Shown here: piece after piece, positions 16,908 to 25,629 of the stretch
How positions within the stretch are numbered: the stretch's first letter is position 1
Layout: each line of letters opens with the position of its first letter
Origin: an uncultured Prevotellaceae bacterium
Lineage (GTDB): Bacteria; Bacteroidota; Bacteroidia; Bacteroidales; Bacteroidaceae
Reading direction: 5' to 3'
Length of the DNA stretch: 47,162 bases
Assembly (NCBI GenBank): GCA_937898415.1
Contig: CALDLA010000086.1
Location: forward strand, 1-47,162
The notes under the pieces: generated by a model
Told to the model about the DNA's origin: nothing
The model's input: the letters and a program-made list of their open reading frames with translations, nothing else
Database searches by the model: none
Translations under genes and position numbers: made by a program

Positions 16908-18872
16908 ATGAACAAGAAAACCATCATTACCATCCTGCTTGTCCTCGTCACAATGGCGGGGCAGGGGCAAGTGAAGACAGGCCTCGACCTCTGTCTGAGG
17001 GACGAGGCGACGGGCGAATGGCTTATAGGACTGTTCGACGACTATGCCATATACGACTGCGAATATTGGAACTATGCCGAAGTGGGCAAAGACCGCGTGG
17101 TGCTTACCAAGGACGGACTGCGCAAGGAGATACGGTTGAAGAAGAACGCTGTCACCATTGATGGAGTGAAACATAAGACGTCGCTGCTGACCACGAAGTT
17201 CCTGCCCAACTACCCCGTGGCAGACGAAACACCCTTTGACGCAACGATACTTGACAAGGAGCAGGAGGCAACCCTGCGTGTGGTACACCGAAGCGGTAAG
17301 GCGGGTGTCCAAGTGGTAACGAACTTTGACCATATAGTGAAAGACGGAGTAGAAAGTTATGCAGCCAATAGCGACTCACTCGGGCGCTACGAGGTGAAAA
17401 TCCCACTTATCGGCCAGACTGGTTCGATGATATTCACCCAGGCTACTCGCGACATATACTGCCTAAACAACTGGATATGGATTCCCTATGTCATCGCGCC
17501 AGGTGACAAGTTGCTGTTCTTCGTCGATGACATCAATGGACGAATTTACGTAATGGGCAAATCGGCACGCATGGTCAACGAGTTTCTGAATCATCCACTA
17601 TATGGCTACGATATGGATTATAACGAGCGTAAGGCTATGGATTTCCCAAAGTTCATCAACGCCTATGATAAAGTACTGCAAACTTTCACTCAGCGCCGTA
17701 ATTCCATCCTCTCCGAACACCCGTTGCTCTCCAAACGTTATGGGGACTACACAGCAAACATGATGATGTCGTTCTTTGCACACGACTTGGGGCAGTTGCG
17801 TTTCAATCGCGGCAAAGTGAAACGCGAGGAAATGATATGCGAGGCAAAGCATCGCAATTTGTTCAACCTCGACATTCCTTTTATGGTGCTGGAACGTTAC
17901 GATAGATTTATTGACGACATCTGTGCAGCGGCCATCGAGAAATATTGCGTGATTGGCAGCGGCGTGCCCTTCCTGCAAAACATCTTGAAGAAGGCCCGCG
18001 AAGGTCGGTTGAAACTATCCGAAGCGGAAAAAAGCCTTATTGAAAGCGAAATGCCCGCAGAGGCCGCCCTCGAAGTGCCATCATTGGAACTGCTCGATTC
18101 TGCTGGCGTTTGGATTGAGGGCTTTTACCTCACAGACACGCTACAAACCATGTTTGAAAGTCGCCCCGAACTATTCAGCGAGATACCTCTTTATTACAAG
18201 CAAAAGAGAATACAGGCACTCGACTCACTTCTTAATCTGCCACCCATGCTTCGGGAGATTGTCATGGCTCGCCGGATACATAAAAGGCTCAAGCAGAATG
18301 TGGCCCCGCTTGATGAAAACGAAATGCTAATGCTCCGTGAGAACGTGAGCCATCCCTACCTACTCGGCACCGTACTGGAAACTAACGACAAACTGATTGC
18401 TGCACGCAAAGCCGCCGAAACCATCGTTACGCCCGACCCTCGTCCTTTGGCTGACCTCACCGACGGCGAAGACATCTTCCGAAAGATAGTGGAACCATAT
18501 CGTGGCCGATTTATATACCTCGACGTGTGGGGAACGTGGTGCGCCCCATGTAAGGAGATGATGAAATACGTGCCGCAGATGAAAGAACAGCTCAAAGACC
18601 TTGACATCGTATATCTCTACTTGGCCAGCCGTAGCAACGAGGAGCCGTGGAAGACTGCCATTGCCCAATTCCACCTCACAGGTGAGAACTGCATACACTA
18701 CAATCTGCCCGACAAGCAACAGAGCGCCCTCGAACGTTATATCGGTGTCGGTGGCTATCCGACATACAAGATTGTTGCTCCCAACGGAAATCTACTGCCA
18801 ACAGAGGCCCCCCGTCCCAACCACCCCGAAGCCATCCGAAATATGATAGAAAAGTTGAAGGACAACAAATAA
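16908..18872 (+). CDS. secreted TlpA-like thioredoxin-fold protein, large (cluster gene 3)
   Basis: A 654-residue exported protein, much longer than usual TlpA proteins. The leader MNKKTIITILLVLVTMAGQ is followed by about 500 residues of mixed strands and helices. A helical region around 220-500 resembles the DUF-type linker of other Bacteroidetes thioredoxin proteins. The thioredoxin domain is at the end, with CAPC at 545-548 (WGTWCAPCKEMM) and a cis-Pro loop GYPTYKIV. The intact CxxC suggests a real redox role in the periplasm. The gene begins 12 bp after the previous stop. Confidence 0.85.
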   Translation: MNKKTIITILLVLVTMAGQGQVKTGLDLCLRDEATGEWLIGLFDDYAIYDCEYWNYAEVGKDRVVLTKDGLRKEIRLKKNAVTIDGVKHKTSLLTTKFLPNYPVADETPFDATILDKEQEATLRVVHRSGKAGVQVVTNFDHIVKDGVESYAANSDSLGRYEVKIPLIGQTGSMIFTQATRDIYCLNNWIWIPYVIAPGDKLLFFVDDINGRIYVMGKSARMVNEFLNHPLYGYDMDYNERKAMDFPKFINAYDKVLQTFTQRRNSILSEHPLLSKRYGDYTANMMMSFFAHDLGQLRFNRGKVKREEMICEAKHRNLFNLDIPFMVLERYDRFIDDICAAAIEKYCVIGSGVPFLQNILKKAREGRLKLSEAEKSLIESEMPAEAALEVPSLELLDSAGVWIEGFYLTDTLQTMFESRPELFSEIPLYYKQKRIQALDSLLNLPPMLREIVMARRIHKRLKQNVAPLDENEMLMLRENVSHPYLLGTVLETNDKLIAARKAAETIVTPDPRPLADLTDGEDIFRKIVEPYRGRFIYLDVWGTWCAPCKEMMKYVPQMKEQLKDLDIVYLYLASRSNEEPWKTAIAQFHLTGENCIHYNLPDKQQSALERYIGVGGYPTYKIVAPNGNLLPTEAPRPNHPEAIRNMIEKLKDNK

Positions 18873-18884
18873 AACGAAGCGAAT

Positions 18885-19979
18885 ATGAACAAGCAAACCA
18901 TCATCACCATCCTGCTTGTCCTCGTCACAATGGCGGGGCAGGGGCAAGTGAAATGCCACGTCGTCGGCACGGTAGCAGAGGGAACCACACCTGTGGAACT
19001 AGTCATCTATCGGGACGGGGAAGACCCGAAAGACAGCAAGCTACGACCAGTGGTGAAGGATAGACACTTCGAGTGTGATGTGGAGGATGCGCAGATTGAG
19101 CGATGGCACATTGTGGACTTCGGCGAGGTGATGGAGAAGGGCATGACCCTCCGCACAGGAGAATTCTTCGTGGAGGACGGCGCGACCGTGACCATCCAGC
19201 TCGACGGCGACAAATTCGACATCCAATCTACAGGCAAGGAATACCAAGCGTGGCACGCTATGGAGCAAGCTGCCGAAGAGAAGTTCATGTCTGCCTATGA
19301 GAAACTGGACGAGAACGACAAGCAGAAGATGGCGGAACTGGAGAACGAATACCACCAATGGACGTTTGACTACTACAAAGCTCACCCGATGCTCGGTTTC
19401 CTGTTCGAACTCGACGGGCGGCTCAAGGGTTTCCACTTCAATGACACGGGCCTTGCCGCTATGCTCGACATCTACCACCGCCAATACACCACGCTCTATC
19501 CTGACCACCCCGTGCATCAGCGTATCGCCGAGCAAGAGGCTGTGGGTTATCAGATTTGCGGACGAAAGTACAACGACTACGATGTGCGCACAATAGACGG
19601 GCAGCAAGTCCGCGCCTCTGAATACTACAAGGATAAGTTGACGCTCGTCATCTGCTGGGCCTCGTGGTGCTCGCCCTGCATCCGCGACGCTTGCGACATC
19701 ATCCCCATCTACAACGAGTACCGCAATCGTGGCCTGAACGTGTTCAGCCTTGCCCACGAATTCAAGTCCACCGATGCCATGCGTAAGGCCGTCAAGCGTC
19801 ACGCCTTCCCCTGGCCCTGTTTCGTTGACCTTGATGACGAGTTCGGTGTGTTCCGTAAGCACGGCACTCAAAATAGTGCTCTGTTCCTCATCGACTGCAA
19901 CGGCACCATTATTGCCGTGCCTAACAGCGTAGACGAACTGAAAGCGAAACTCGAAGAGATTTTCCACGATAACAAATAA
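18885..19979 (+). CDS. secreted TlpA-like thioredoxin-fold protein (cluster gene 4)
   Basis: A 364-residue exported protein with leader MNKQTIITILLVLVTMAGQ, an N-terminal DUF4369-like beta domain (KCHVVGTVAEG...), a helical linker (about 120-220), and a thioredoxin domain with CSPC at 262-265 (WASWCSPCIRDAC). The first 68 bases of this gene differ from those of the gene at 16908 in only two places, yet the mature proteins are clearly different. A further cysteine (C270) lies five residues after the active site. It starts 12 bp after the previous stop. Confidence 0.87.
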   Translation: MNKQTIITILLVLVTMAGQGQVKCHVVGTVAEGTTPVELVIYRDGEDPKDSKLRPVVKDRHFECDVEDAQIERWHIVDFGEVMEKGMTLRTGEFFVEDGATVTIQLDGDKFDIQSTGKEYQAWHAMEQAAEEKFMSAYEKLDENDKQKMAELENEYHQWTFDYYKAHPMLGFLFELDGRLKGFHFNDTGLAAMLDIYHRQYTTLYPDHPVHQRIAEQEAVGYQICGRKYNDYDVRTIDGQQVRASEYYKDKLTLVICWASWCSPCIRDACDIIPIYNEYRNRGLNVFSLAHEFKSTDAMRKAVKRHAFPWPCFVDLDDEFGVFRKHGTQNSALFLIDCNGTIIAVPNSVDELKAKLEEIFHDNK

Positions 19980-19991
19980 ATTTAAATTAAC

Positions 19992-21287
19992 ATGAACAAG
20001 AAAACCATCATCACCATCCTGCTCGCCCTTATCGCAGTGGCGGGACAGGCGCAAGTAAAATGCCACGTCGAAGGTACATTAGAGACCGACGCGTGGGGCG
20101 ATGAAGTCATCATCTGCGAGGCAGGGACTGACCTGCGTGTGGTGGACGAGCCGCGCTTTCATGTAAAAGCCAAGGACGGGCACTTCACCTACGACATCGA
20201 GACCGACTTCCCAAGACTCTATGTGGTATTCTTTCTGAAGCAATACGAAACGAGTAGTTGGTTCGAGGGCAAGTTCATCGCCGAGAACTGCAACGTGAAT
20301 GTCACGATGTATGAGGACAAACGGGTGCGTATCGTCAGCAACGGCGAGGAAGGGCGCAAGCACGCAGAGAAGGACAGCATTGAGGACGTGCGCTTCTGGA
20401 ACCCCGTTGATGAAATCGACAGTCAGATGGAAGACCCTGACCGCAGGGCGGAGTTCTACAAGACGGACTTCATTTCCACCATTGCCAAGGCACGGGCCAT
20501 GAATGTGGACAGCCTGCCAAAGGCATACGTTGACTCTGTCCGTCAGGTCGTAGACCACTATATGCGGAATAAACGTGAGCGATATACGACACAAGGTTTG
20601 CAGTTGAAACAGCGACGTGACAGCATCACCGCCGGCTTGGTACCCTTCCGCTTCGCCTACGACGCAGAGCACCCCATGCTTTGGACGCTTTACGATGTAC
20701 TTGATGCCATCCAAGCCCTCAAGCATGCAGACGTCTATGTGAACTTCGACAAGTCGCAGTTTGAGCCATACCTGACGCTCTATCACGACAAGCTCATCAA
20801 TTACTACCCCGGCCACCCCATTCACGACCAGATTGCCACAGCTGAGACGGCCTACCGCCTACAACCAGGAAAGCCCTATATCGACTACATGGTGCGCAAC
20901 ACCGACGGCCAACTCGTTCCCATCTCCACGCTCACGAAAGGCAAGGTAGCCCTCATCGATCTTTGGGCATCGTGGTGCGGCCCCTGCCGTAGCCACAGTA
21001 TTGCCATGATTCCCGTCTATGAAAAATACAAGGACAAAGGCTTCACCGTCGTTGCTATCGCCCGTGAGCGTAACCGCCAAGCGATGGAAAATGCTGCGAA
21101 GAAGGATGGCTACCCTTGGCAGAGCCTGCTAGAACTGAACGATGAAAACCATGTGTGGCGCAAGAACGGAGCAGGCAATGCTGGAGGTGCCATGTACCTC
21201 ATTGATCGCGACGGCACCATCCTCTCCACCTCCACCGATGCCGAGGAATTGGAGCCGATTATCAAGAAAGCATTAAACATCGATTGA
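19992..21287 (+). CDS. secreted TlpA-like thioredoxin-fold protein (cluster gene 5)
   Basis: A 431-residue exported protein. The leader (MNKKTIITILLALIAVAGQ) and the first mature residues (QVKCHVEGT) match cluster gene 4. A DUF4369-like N-terminal domain and a helical linker are followed by a thioredoxin domain with the canonical CGPC at 329-332 (WASWCGPCRSHS) and a loop DGYPWQSLLE. It would be an exported thiol-disulfide protein. It starts 12 bp after the previous stop and ends the five-gene run. Confidence 0.88.
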   Translation: MNKKTIITILLALIAVAGQAQVKCHVEGTLETDAWGDEVIICEAGTDLRVVDEPRFHVKAKDGHFTYDIETDFPRLYVVFFLKQYETSSWFEGKFIAENCNVNVTMYEDKRVRIVSNGEEGRKHAEKDSIEDVRFWNPVDEIDSQMEDPDRRAEFYKTDFISTIAKARAMNVDSLPKAYVDSVRQVVDHYMRNKRERYTTQGLQLKQRRDSITAGLVPFRFAYDAEHPMLWTLYDVLDAIQALKHADVYVNFDKSQFEPYLTLYHDKLINYYPGHPIHDQIATAETAYRLQPGKPYIDYMVRNTDGQLVPISTLTKGKVALIDLWASWCGPCRSHSIAMIPVYEKYKDKGFTVVAIARERNRQAMENAAKKDGYPWQSLLELNDENHVWRKNGAGNAGGAMYLIDRDGTILSTSTDAEELEPIIKKALNID

Positions 21288-21305
21288 GACATGAAAATTA
21301 TCGGA

Positions 21306-21355
21306 AAATAAATTTGTGGGGATTGTCATATTTCGTCGAAATAAGTTTGTGGGGA
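21306..21355. repeat. two 33-bp direct repeats
   Basis: AAATAARTTTGTGGGGA occurs at 21306-21322 and 21339-21355, 33 bp apart, and the sequence between them has a similar composition. On the minus strand the repeat reads in one frame as KY-x2-PHK-(L/F)-I units. This could be the remains of a coding repeat or a dispersed intergenic element. It lies at the boundary between the thioredoxin cluster and the HipBST module. Confidence 0.5.
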
Positions 21356-21419
21356 ATGTATTTTGGGGCACAATTAGTTGAAAGAGATTAAAGGAATATA
21401 GTTAAATTGAATTAAGGAA

Positions 21420-21496
21420 GTACGAAAAATCATACTTTTGATTTGGCGAATCAGTATTTCTTCGTATCTTTGCACCAAAAGTACGATAAATCATAC
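21420..21496 (+). promoter_or_regulatory. HipBST promoter flanked by two operators
   Basis: The 16-mer GTACGAWAAATCATAC occurs at 21420-21435 and 21481-21496, 61 bp apart. Each is a near-palindrome (GTACGA-N4-TCATAC). Between them is a Bacteroidetes promoter: TTTG at 21442-21445 and TATCTTTG at 21465-21472, with 19 bp between. The second operator lies four bases before the ATG of the HipB-like gene. This is the arrangement expected for autorepression, where HipB dimers on the two sites could loop or block the promoter. Confidence 0.8.
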
Positions 21497-21500
21497 GCTG

Positions 21501-21704
21501 ATGGATATAGGAACAGTGATTAAGGAGCGCAGGGCATTGCTGGGAATCTCGCAGCAAGACCTCTCGGATTACTCTGGAGTAGGCATCTCTACAGTCAAGG
21601 ATTTGGAGCGTGGCGTGGGCAATCCGTCGCTACAGACACTACAGAAGATACTGGATGTGGTGGGTATGGAAATGGTATTGCAGGTAAAACAGACCGTTAA
21701 ATAG
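21501..21704 (+). CDS. hipB: HipB-like antitoxin and DNA-binding autorepressor
   Basis: A 67-residue Xre-family protein made almost only of a helix-turn-helix: GTVIKERRALLGISQQDLSDYSGVGISTV... with recognition-helix residues around 27-40. The start at 21501 follows the second operator; an in-frame upstream opening at 21438 would run through the promoter and is rejected. HipB proteins bind operators of the hip operon and counter the kinase. It is followed by hipS-like (8 bp gap) and hipT-like genes. Family assignment is firm; the partner relationship is inferred from order. Confidence 0.88.
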   Translation: MDIGTVIKERRALLGISQQDLSDYSGVGISTVKDLERGVGNPSLQTLQKILDVVGMEMVLQVKQTVK

Positions 21705-21712
21705 CATAGAGC

Positions 21713-22039
21713 ATGAGAAAAGTGAATGTGTATTACGGTGATGTCTATGCCGGGCAACTCGTTGAGTTGTCAAGGGGCAACTATGAGTTCACCTACGATG
21801 ATGCTTTTCGTGCCGACGGTAGCACCCCTCCTGTGTCTGTCAACTTACCCAAGAGCCAGAAGGTGTATCACTCGGAGCGCATCTTCCCCGTGTTCACTAA
21901 TATGTTGCCTGAAGGTGCCAACCGTAGGGCATTGTGCAGAGCAAGGAAGGTGGATGAAAATGATTTTTTCGGTATGCTGGAAATGATTTGCGGCATGGAT
22001 GCCATCGGGAAGTTTGTACTTAAAAGACCGGAAGAATGA
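21713..22039 (+). CDS. hipS: HipS-like small protein (N-terminal subdomain of split HipA)
   Basis: A 108-residue protein matching the HipA N-terminal domain (couple_hipA): YYGDVYAGQLVELSRGNYEF, PPVSVNLP and NMLPEGANRR. In E. coli HipBST this piece is a separate protein, HipS, that neutralises the kinase HipT. It overlaps the next gene by 4 bp (ATGA). The gene is complete and not a truncated HipA: the kinase part begins afresh in the next frame. Confidence 0.87.
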   Translation: MRKVNVYYGDVYAGQLVELSRGNYEFTYDDAFRADGSTPPVSVNLPKSQKVYHSERIFPVFTNMLPEGANRRALCRARKVDENDFFGMLEMICGMDAIGKFVLKRPEE

Positions 22040-23043
22040 AGAGGATAGAAGTATGCCCATCGACATTGCGGCCAGGTTTCTCTACCTATTCGCCCCAAGC
22101 TGTCAAGGAATTGTTTGATGGCGTGGCAGTTTCGCCCTTTATTGACATCGATTTCGAGAACGAGCGCGACCAGCAGCAGGCGATGGAGAACATGAACAAC
22201 ATGTCAATTTCTGGTGCTCAGGAGAAATTTTCAGCCATCATTGATGACGGGAAAATCCGTCTGACTCATAAAGGCGAACAAGCCACCTATATCCTAAAGC
22301 CAGCACCTTTCAACCTGAGTCTCTCCACCCGCAAGCAGATACCTGCCAACGAGCACCTGACCATGCAGATAGCATCTCAGGTCTATGGCATACGCACAGC
22401 CAGCAATGGTCTGTGTTTCAGCAACAGTGGCCAGCCGGTGTATATCACGAAGCGCTTTGACGTGATAAACGGCGTGAAAGAGAGTTCGCAGGAGGACTTT
22501 GCCACCGTTCTGCAGATGACGGAGGAAGGCAGCGACAGCAATTTTAAATATCATGGCAACTATGCGCAGATAGCAGATGCCATCCGGCAGTTTGTGCCTG
22601 CATGGATGCCACAGATGGAGCAGTTCTTCCGGATGGTAGTGTTTGATTATCTGTTTGCTAACGAGGATGCCCACATGAAGAACTTTTCATTGATAAACAG
22701 AAATGGCGAGTATTTCCTGGCTCCTGCATACGATCTTATCAATACCTGCATCCATATCCAAAGTGGCAGCGACCTGGGACTGATGGACGGGCTTTCGCCA
22801 GATATTGAGAAAAGCGATGTGTATGACAGGACGTTGCATCCCTGCAGGCTGGACTTTGAACGATTCGCGGAAAGAATCGGATTGCCGAAGAAACGTGCTG
22901 CCTCCGTGCTCGATATGTTTATGGAGATTCCACAAGAGACATACGCACTCATCGACCACTCCTTCTTGAATGACAAGATGAAACGCACTTACAAGCGTGT
23001 TATTGAGGAACGGAAAACACGTTTCATTCGACAGTCAGAATAA
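22036..23043 (+). CDS. hipT: HipT-like serine/threonine kinase toxin
   Basis: A 335-residue HipA-type kinase without the N-terminal subdomain. The Gly-rich loop carries SISGAQEKFS, with serines at 57 and 59 as in E. coli HipT, where autophosphorylation at these sites tunes toxicity. Catalytic and metal-binding residues are visible as NEDAHMKNFS (D211) and APAYDLI (D233). E. coli HipT phosphorylates TrpS; HipA phosphorylates GltX; the target here is not known. It overlaps the HipS-like gene by 4 bp, and the sigma-54 regulator starts 19 bp after its stop. Confidence 0.9.
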   Translation: MKRIEVCPSTLRPGFSTYSPQAVKELFDGVAVSPFIDIDFENERDQQQAMENMNNMSISGAQEKFSAIIDDGKIRLTHKGEQATYILKPAPFNLSLSTRKQIPANEHLTMQIASQVYGIRTASNGLCFSNSGQPVYITKRFDVINGVKESSQEDFATVLQMTEEGSDSNFKYHGNYAQIADAIRQFVPAWMPQMEQFFRMVVFDYLFANEDAHMKNFSLINRNGEYFLAPAYDLINTCIHIQSGSDLGLMDGLSPDIEKSDVYDRTLHPCRLDFERFAERIGLPKKRAASVLDMFMEIPQETYALIDHSFLNDKMKRTYKRVIEERKTRFIRQSE

Positions 23044-23062
23044 CCCTAAAAGAAATGACAAG

Positions 23063-24385
23063 ATGATTCTCGTAGTTGATGACGATAAAAACATCCGGCT
23101 CTCGCTAAAGCTCATACTGGAGCGCAACGAGTATGAGGTGGCTCTGGCCGAGGGGCCGAAGAAGGCGATGCAGATTGTCCGCAACACACCGGCGGTGGAG
23201 CTGGTGCTGATGGATATGAACTATAGTATATCCACAGACGGCGAGGAGGGACTGACGCTGCTGAAGCAGGTAAAGGTGTTCCGCCCCGAGGTGCCGTGTA
23301 TCCTGATGACGGCCTGGGGCAGCATCGACCTGGCCGTGCAGGGAATGCGGGCCGGTGCTTTCGATTTCATCACCAAGCCGTGGGACAATGGCGTGCTGTT
23401 AGACAGGATAGAGACGGCCATCAAGATAAACAATGCAAGTCCTGCGACTCAGCCAATCCAAAGTTCACCCATTGTCGGCACATCCCTCTCTGGCATTCTT
23501 ACCACTGTAGCCCGCGTGGCTCCCACCAATGCACCCGTCTTGATTACAGGTGAAAGCGGTACGGGTAAGGAACTCATCGCAGAGGCTATCCACCGACAGA
23601 GCCAACGAGCCAACGGGCCGTTTGTAAAAGTGAACCTCGGCGGCATCTCCACGTCGTTGTTCGAGAGCGAGATGTTCGGCCACAAGAAAGGCTCGTTTAC
23701 TGATGCCAAGGCCGACCGTATAGGCCGTTTTGAACTGGCCAAGGGCGGCACCATCTTCCTCGACGAGATTGGCGAACTGTCATTGGCCAGCCAAGTGAAG
23801 CTATTGCGGGTGCTGCAGGACCAGACTTACGAGGTGCTGGGCGACAGTCAGACACGCCGCACGGATGTCCGTGTGGTATGCGCCACCAATGCCGACCTTC
23901 GCGCGATGGTCGAGGAAAAGACCTTCCGTGAGGATCTGTTCTACCGCATCAATATCATCAACCTCCATCTGCCCCCTCTGCGTGACCGCCGTGAGGACAT
24001 ACCGCTATTGGTTAATCACTTCCTTCGGATGGCTTGCGAGGCAAACGGCCTCCCGCTTGTCACCGTCTCGACAGAGGCCATCGGCTATCTCCAGACACTT
24101 CCGTTCCCAGGCAACATACGCGAATTGAAGAACCTTGTGGAAAGAACACTGTTGATGAAAGATCCCGCCGCCAGCCAACTCACTGCCGCCGACTTCGCGC
24201 TCTTGTTCAAGGATATTCCGTCGGGGAAACCGATGGGCACAGAACCCGCTACCCTCGATTCCATGGAGCGCAACGCCATTGCAGCATGCATTGCCAAGCA
24301 CAACGGCAACCTCTCGCTTGTCGCTAAGGAACTGGGCATCAGCCGTGGTGCCCTCTACCGTAAAATAGAGAAGCACGGACTATGA
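23063..24385 (+). CDS. sigma-54-dependent response regulator (NtrC family)
   Basis: A 440-residue activator with three domains. Receiver (1-120): acidic D6-D8, phosphorylation site D51, T83, K105. AAA+ (about 135-370): Walker A GESGTGKE (163-170), Walker B GTIFLDEIGE (229-238), and the sigma-54 contact loop GSFTDA (210-215) in place of the usual GAFTGA. C-terminal Fis-type helix-turn-helix (NLSLVAKELGISRGALYRKI). The ATG at 23063 gives the normal receiver start; an opening at 22997 would overlap hipT. It is followed by its kinase with a 4-bp overlap and is the only sigma-54 activator in the window. Confidence 0.95.
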   Translation: MILVVDDDKNIRLSLKLILERNEYEVALAEGPKKAMQIVRNTPAVELVLMDMNYSISTDGEEGLTLLKQVKVFRPEVPCILMTAWGSIDLAVQGMRAGAFDFITKPWDNGVLLDRIETAIKINNASPATQPIQSSPIVGTSLSGILTTVARVAPTNAPVLITGESGTGKELIAEAIHRQSQRANGPFVKVNLGGISTSLFESEMFGHKKGSFTDAKADRIGRFELAKGGTIFLDEIGELSLASQVKLLRVLQDQTYEVLGDSQTRRTDVRVVCATNADLRAMVEEKTFREDLFYRINIINLHLPPLRDRREDIPLLVNHFLRMACEANGLPLVTVSTEAIGYLQTLPFPGNIRELKNLVERTLLMKDPAASQLTAADFALLFKDIPSGKPMGTEPATLDSMERNAIAACIAKHNGNLSLVAKELGISRGALYRKIEKHGL

Positions 24386-25587
24386 AGCTGAAGCATTATT
24401 TCCTCCTCCTTATAGTAGGCATTGTCCTGTTGGCCGGCGTAGCGCTCTTCGCTACGTTCCGCAGTCACCCCACATTGTTCTACGTCACCGAGGGCTTTGT
24501 AGTCCTGATATTGTTCTATCTCTGGTACTTCTACCGCAAGACCATCCGACCATACGACACACTGATTGGCGGCATGGAACTGGTGCGGGAACTCGACCTG
24601 ACGACGCGCCTCGCTCCTTCGGGACAACATGAGACTGACATCATCGTCCGCACGTTCAACGAACTGCTGGGTCGTCTGCGTAGCGAGCACCTCAGGCTCG
24701 AAGAGCAATACACCTTCCTCAACCTGCTTATCGATGCTTCGCCGATGGGTGTCATCCAGTGTGACCTCGACGGCAATACGACTTCCATGAATCCCGCAGC
24801 CCGTGAGATGCTGTCGCCAAGTATCGAGGAAACCATCCACGCACTGCCTCTTGGCGAGACGACCACCGTACGCATTCCTGGCGGCCCCCAACTCTTCCGC
24901 ATCAGCCACCTCAGTTTTCCTGACCGTGGTTTCCAGCATCCTTTCTTCCTCATTGAGTCACTGACCTCCGAAATACGCCTTGCCGAGAAAGCAGCCTACG
25001 AGCGCGTCATCCGTATGATTGCCCACGAGGTGAACAATAGCGTGGCGGGCATCATAGGCAGTCTCACTGGCGACGAAGCCGAGCGGCTCACCGCCCTCTC
25101 ATCCTTTGTATCACGCTTTGCCGAAGTAGTAAAGATTCCGCAACCGCAACTGCAACTCTGCGACCTCAGCGAGGAGGTGGAAGCCTGTCGCCCCTTCCTC
25201 GAAAACCTGTGTACGCAGGCACACGTCCATATTGACTTCCGTTTGACCGACGAAGCAGTACCCGTTCATCTTGATACCGTCCTGTTCCAGCAGGTGCTTA
25301 TCAACATCGTCAAGAATGCTGTGGAAAGTATCGGGACGACACAAGGACTTGTCACACTTGAAGTCACCACGCCAGCTACGCTCACCATCACCGACAATGG
25401 TCATGGCATCCCGCCGGCTATAGCGAAGAATCTCTTCACTCCGTTTTTCTCTACCAAGCCCCAAGGCCAGGGTCTCGGTCTTCTGCTCATCCGCGACATT
25501 CTTACTTCTCATCACTGCACCTTCAATCTGCTTACAGACCCCGAAGACCATCTCACTCGCTTTACTATCCAATTTCCCCATAAATAA
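24382..25587 (+). CDS. sensor histidine kinase (partner of the sigma-54 regulator)
   Basis: A 401-residue kinase with two membrane segments near residues 5-25 and 35-50 and almost no periplasmic loop between, a HAMP-like linker, a PAS-like region (about 108-195), then a phosphoacceptor with H215 (MIAHEVNNS) and an ATPase domain with N312 (NIVKNAVES), DNGHGI (338-343) and GQGLGL. The short loop suggests that it senses membrane or cytoplasmic signals. It overlaps the regulator gene by 4 bp (ATGA). Convergent with the second kinase gene, 42 bp away. Confidence 0.93.
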   Translation: MKLKHYFLLLIVGIVLLAGVALFATFRSHPTLFYVTEGFVVLILFYLWYFYRKTIRPYDTLIGGMELVRELDLTTRLAPSGQHETDIIVRTFNELLGRLRSEHLRLEEQYTFLNLLIDASPMGVIQCDLDGNTTSMNPAAREMLSPSIEETIHALPLGETTTVRIPGGPQLFRISHLSFPDRGFQHPFFLIESLTSEIRLAEKAAYERVIRMIAHEVNNSVAGIIGSLTGDEAERLTALSSFVSRFAEVVKIPQPQLQLCDLSEEVEACRPFLENLCTQAHVHIDFRLTDEAVPVHLDTVLFQQVLINIVKNAVESIGTTQGLVTLEVTTPATLTITDNGHGIPPAIAKNLFTPFFSTKPQGQGLGLLLIRDILTSHHCTFNLLTDPEDHLTRFTIQFPHK

Positions 25588-25629
25588 TAGTCAATGATAG
25601 TGGAAAAAAAGGCGAATAGAAGGAAAAGA

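Noticed and set aside
22997..23062. Upstream start of the sigma-54 regulator inside hipT
   Set aside because: The receiver begins at MILVVDDD (23063) as in other regulators; the extra 22 codons have no family support.
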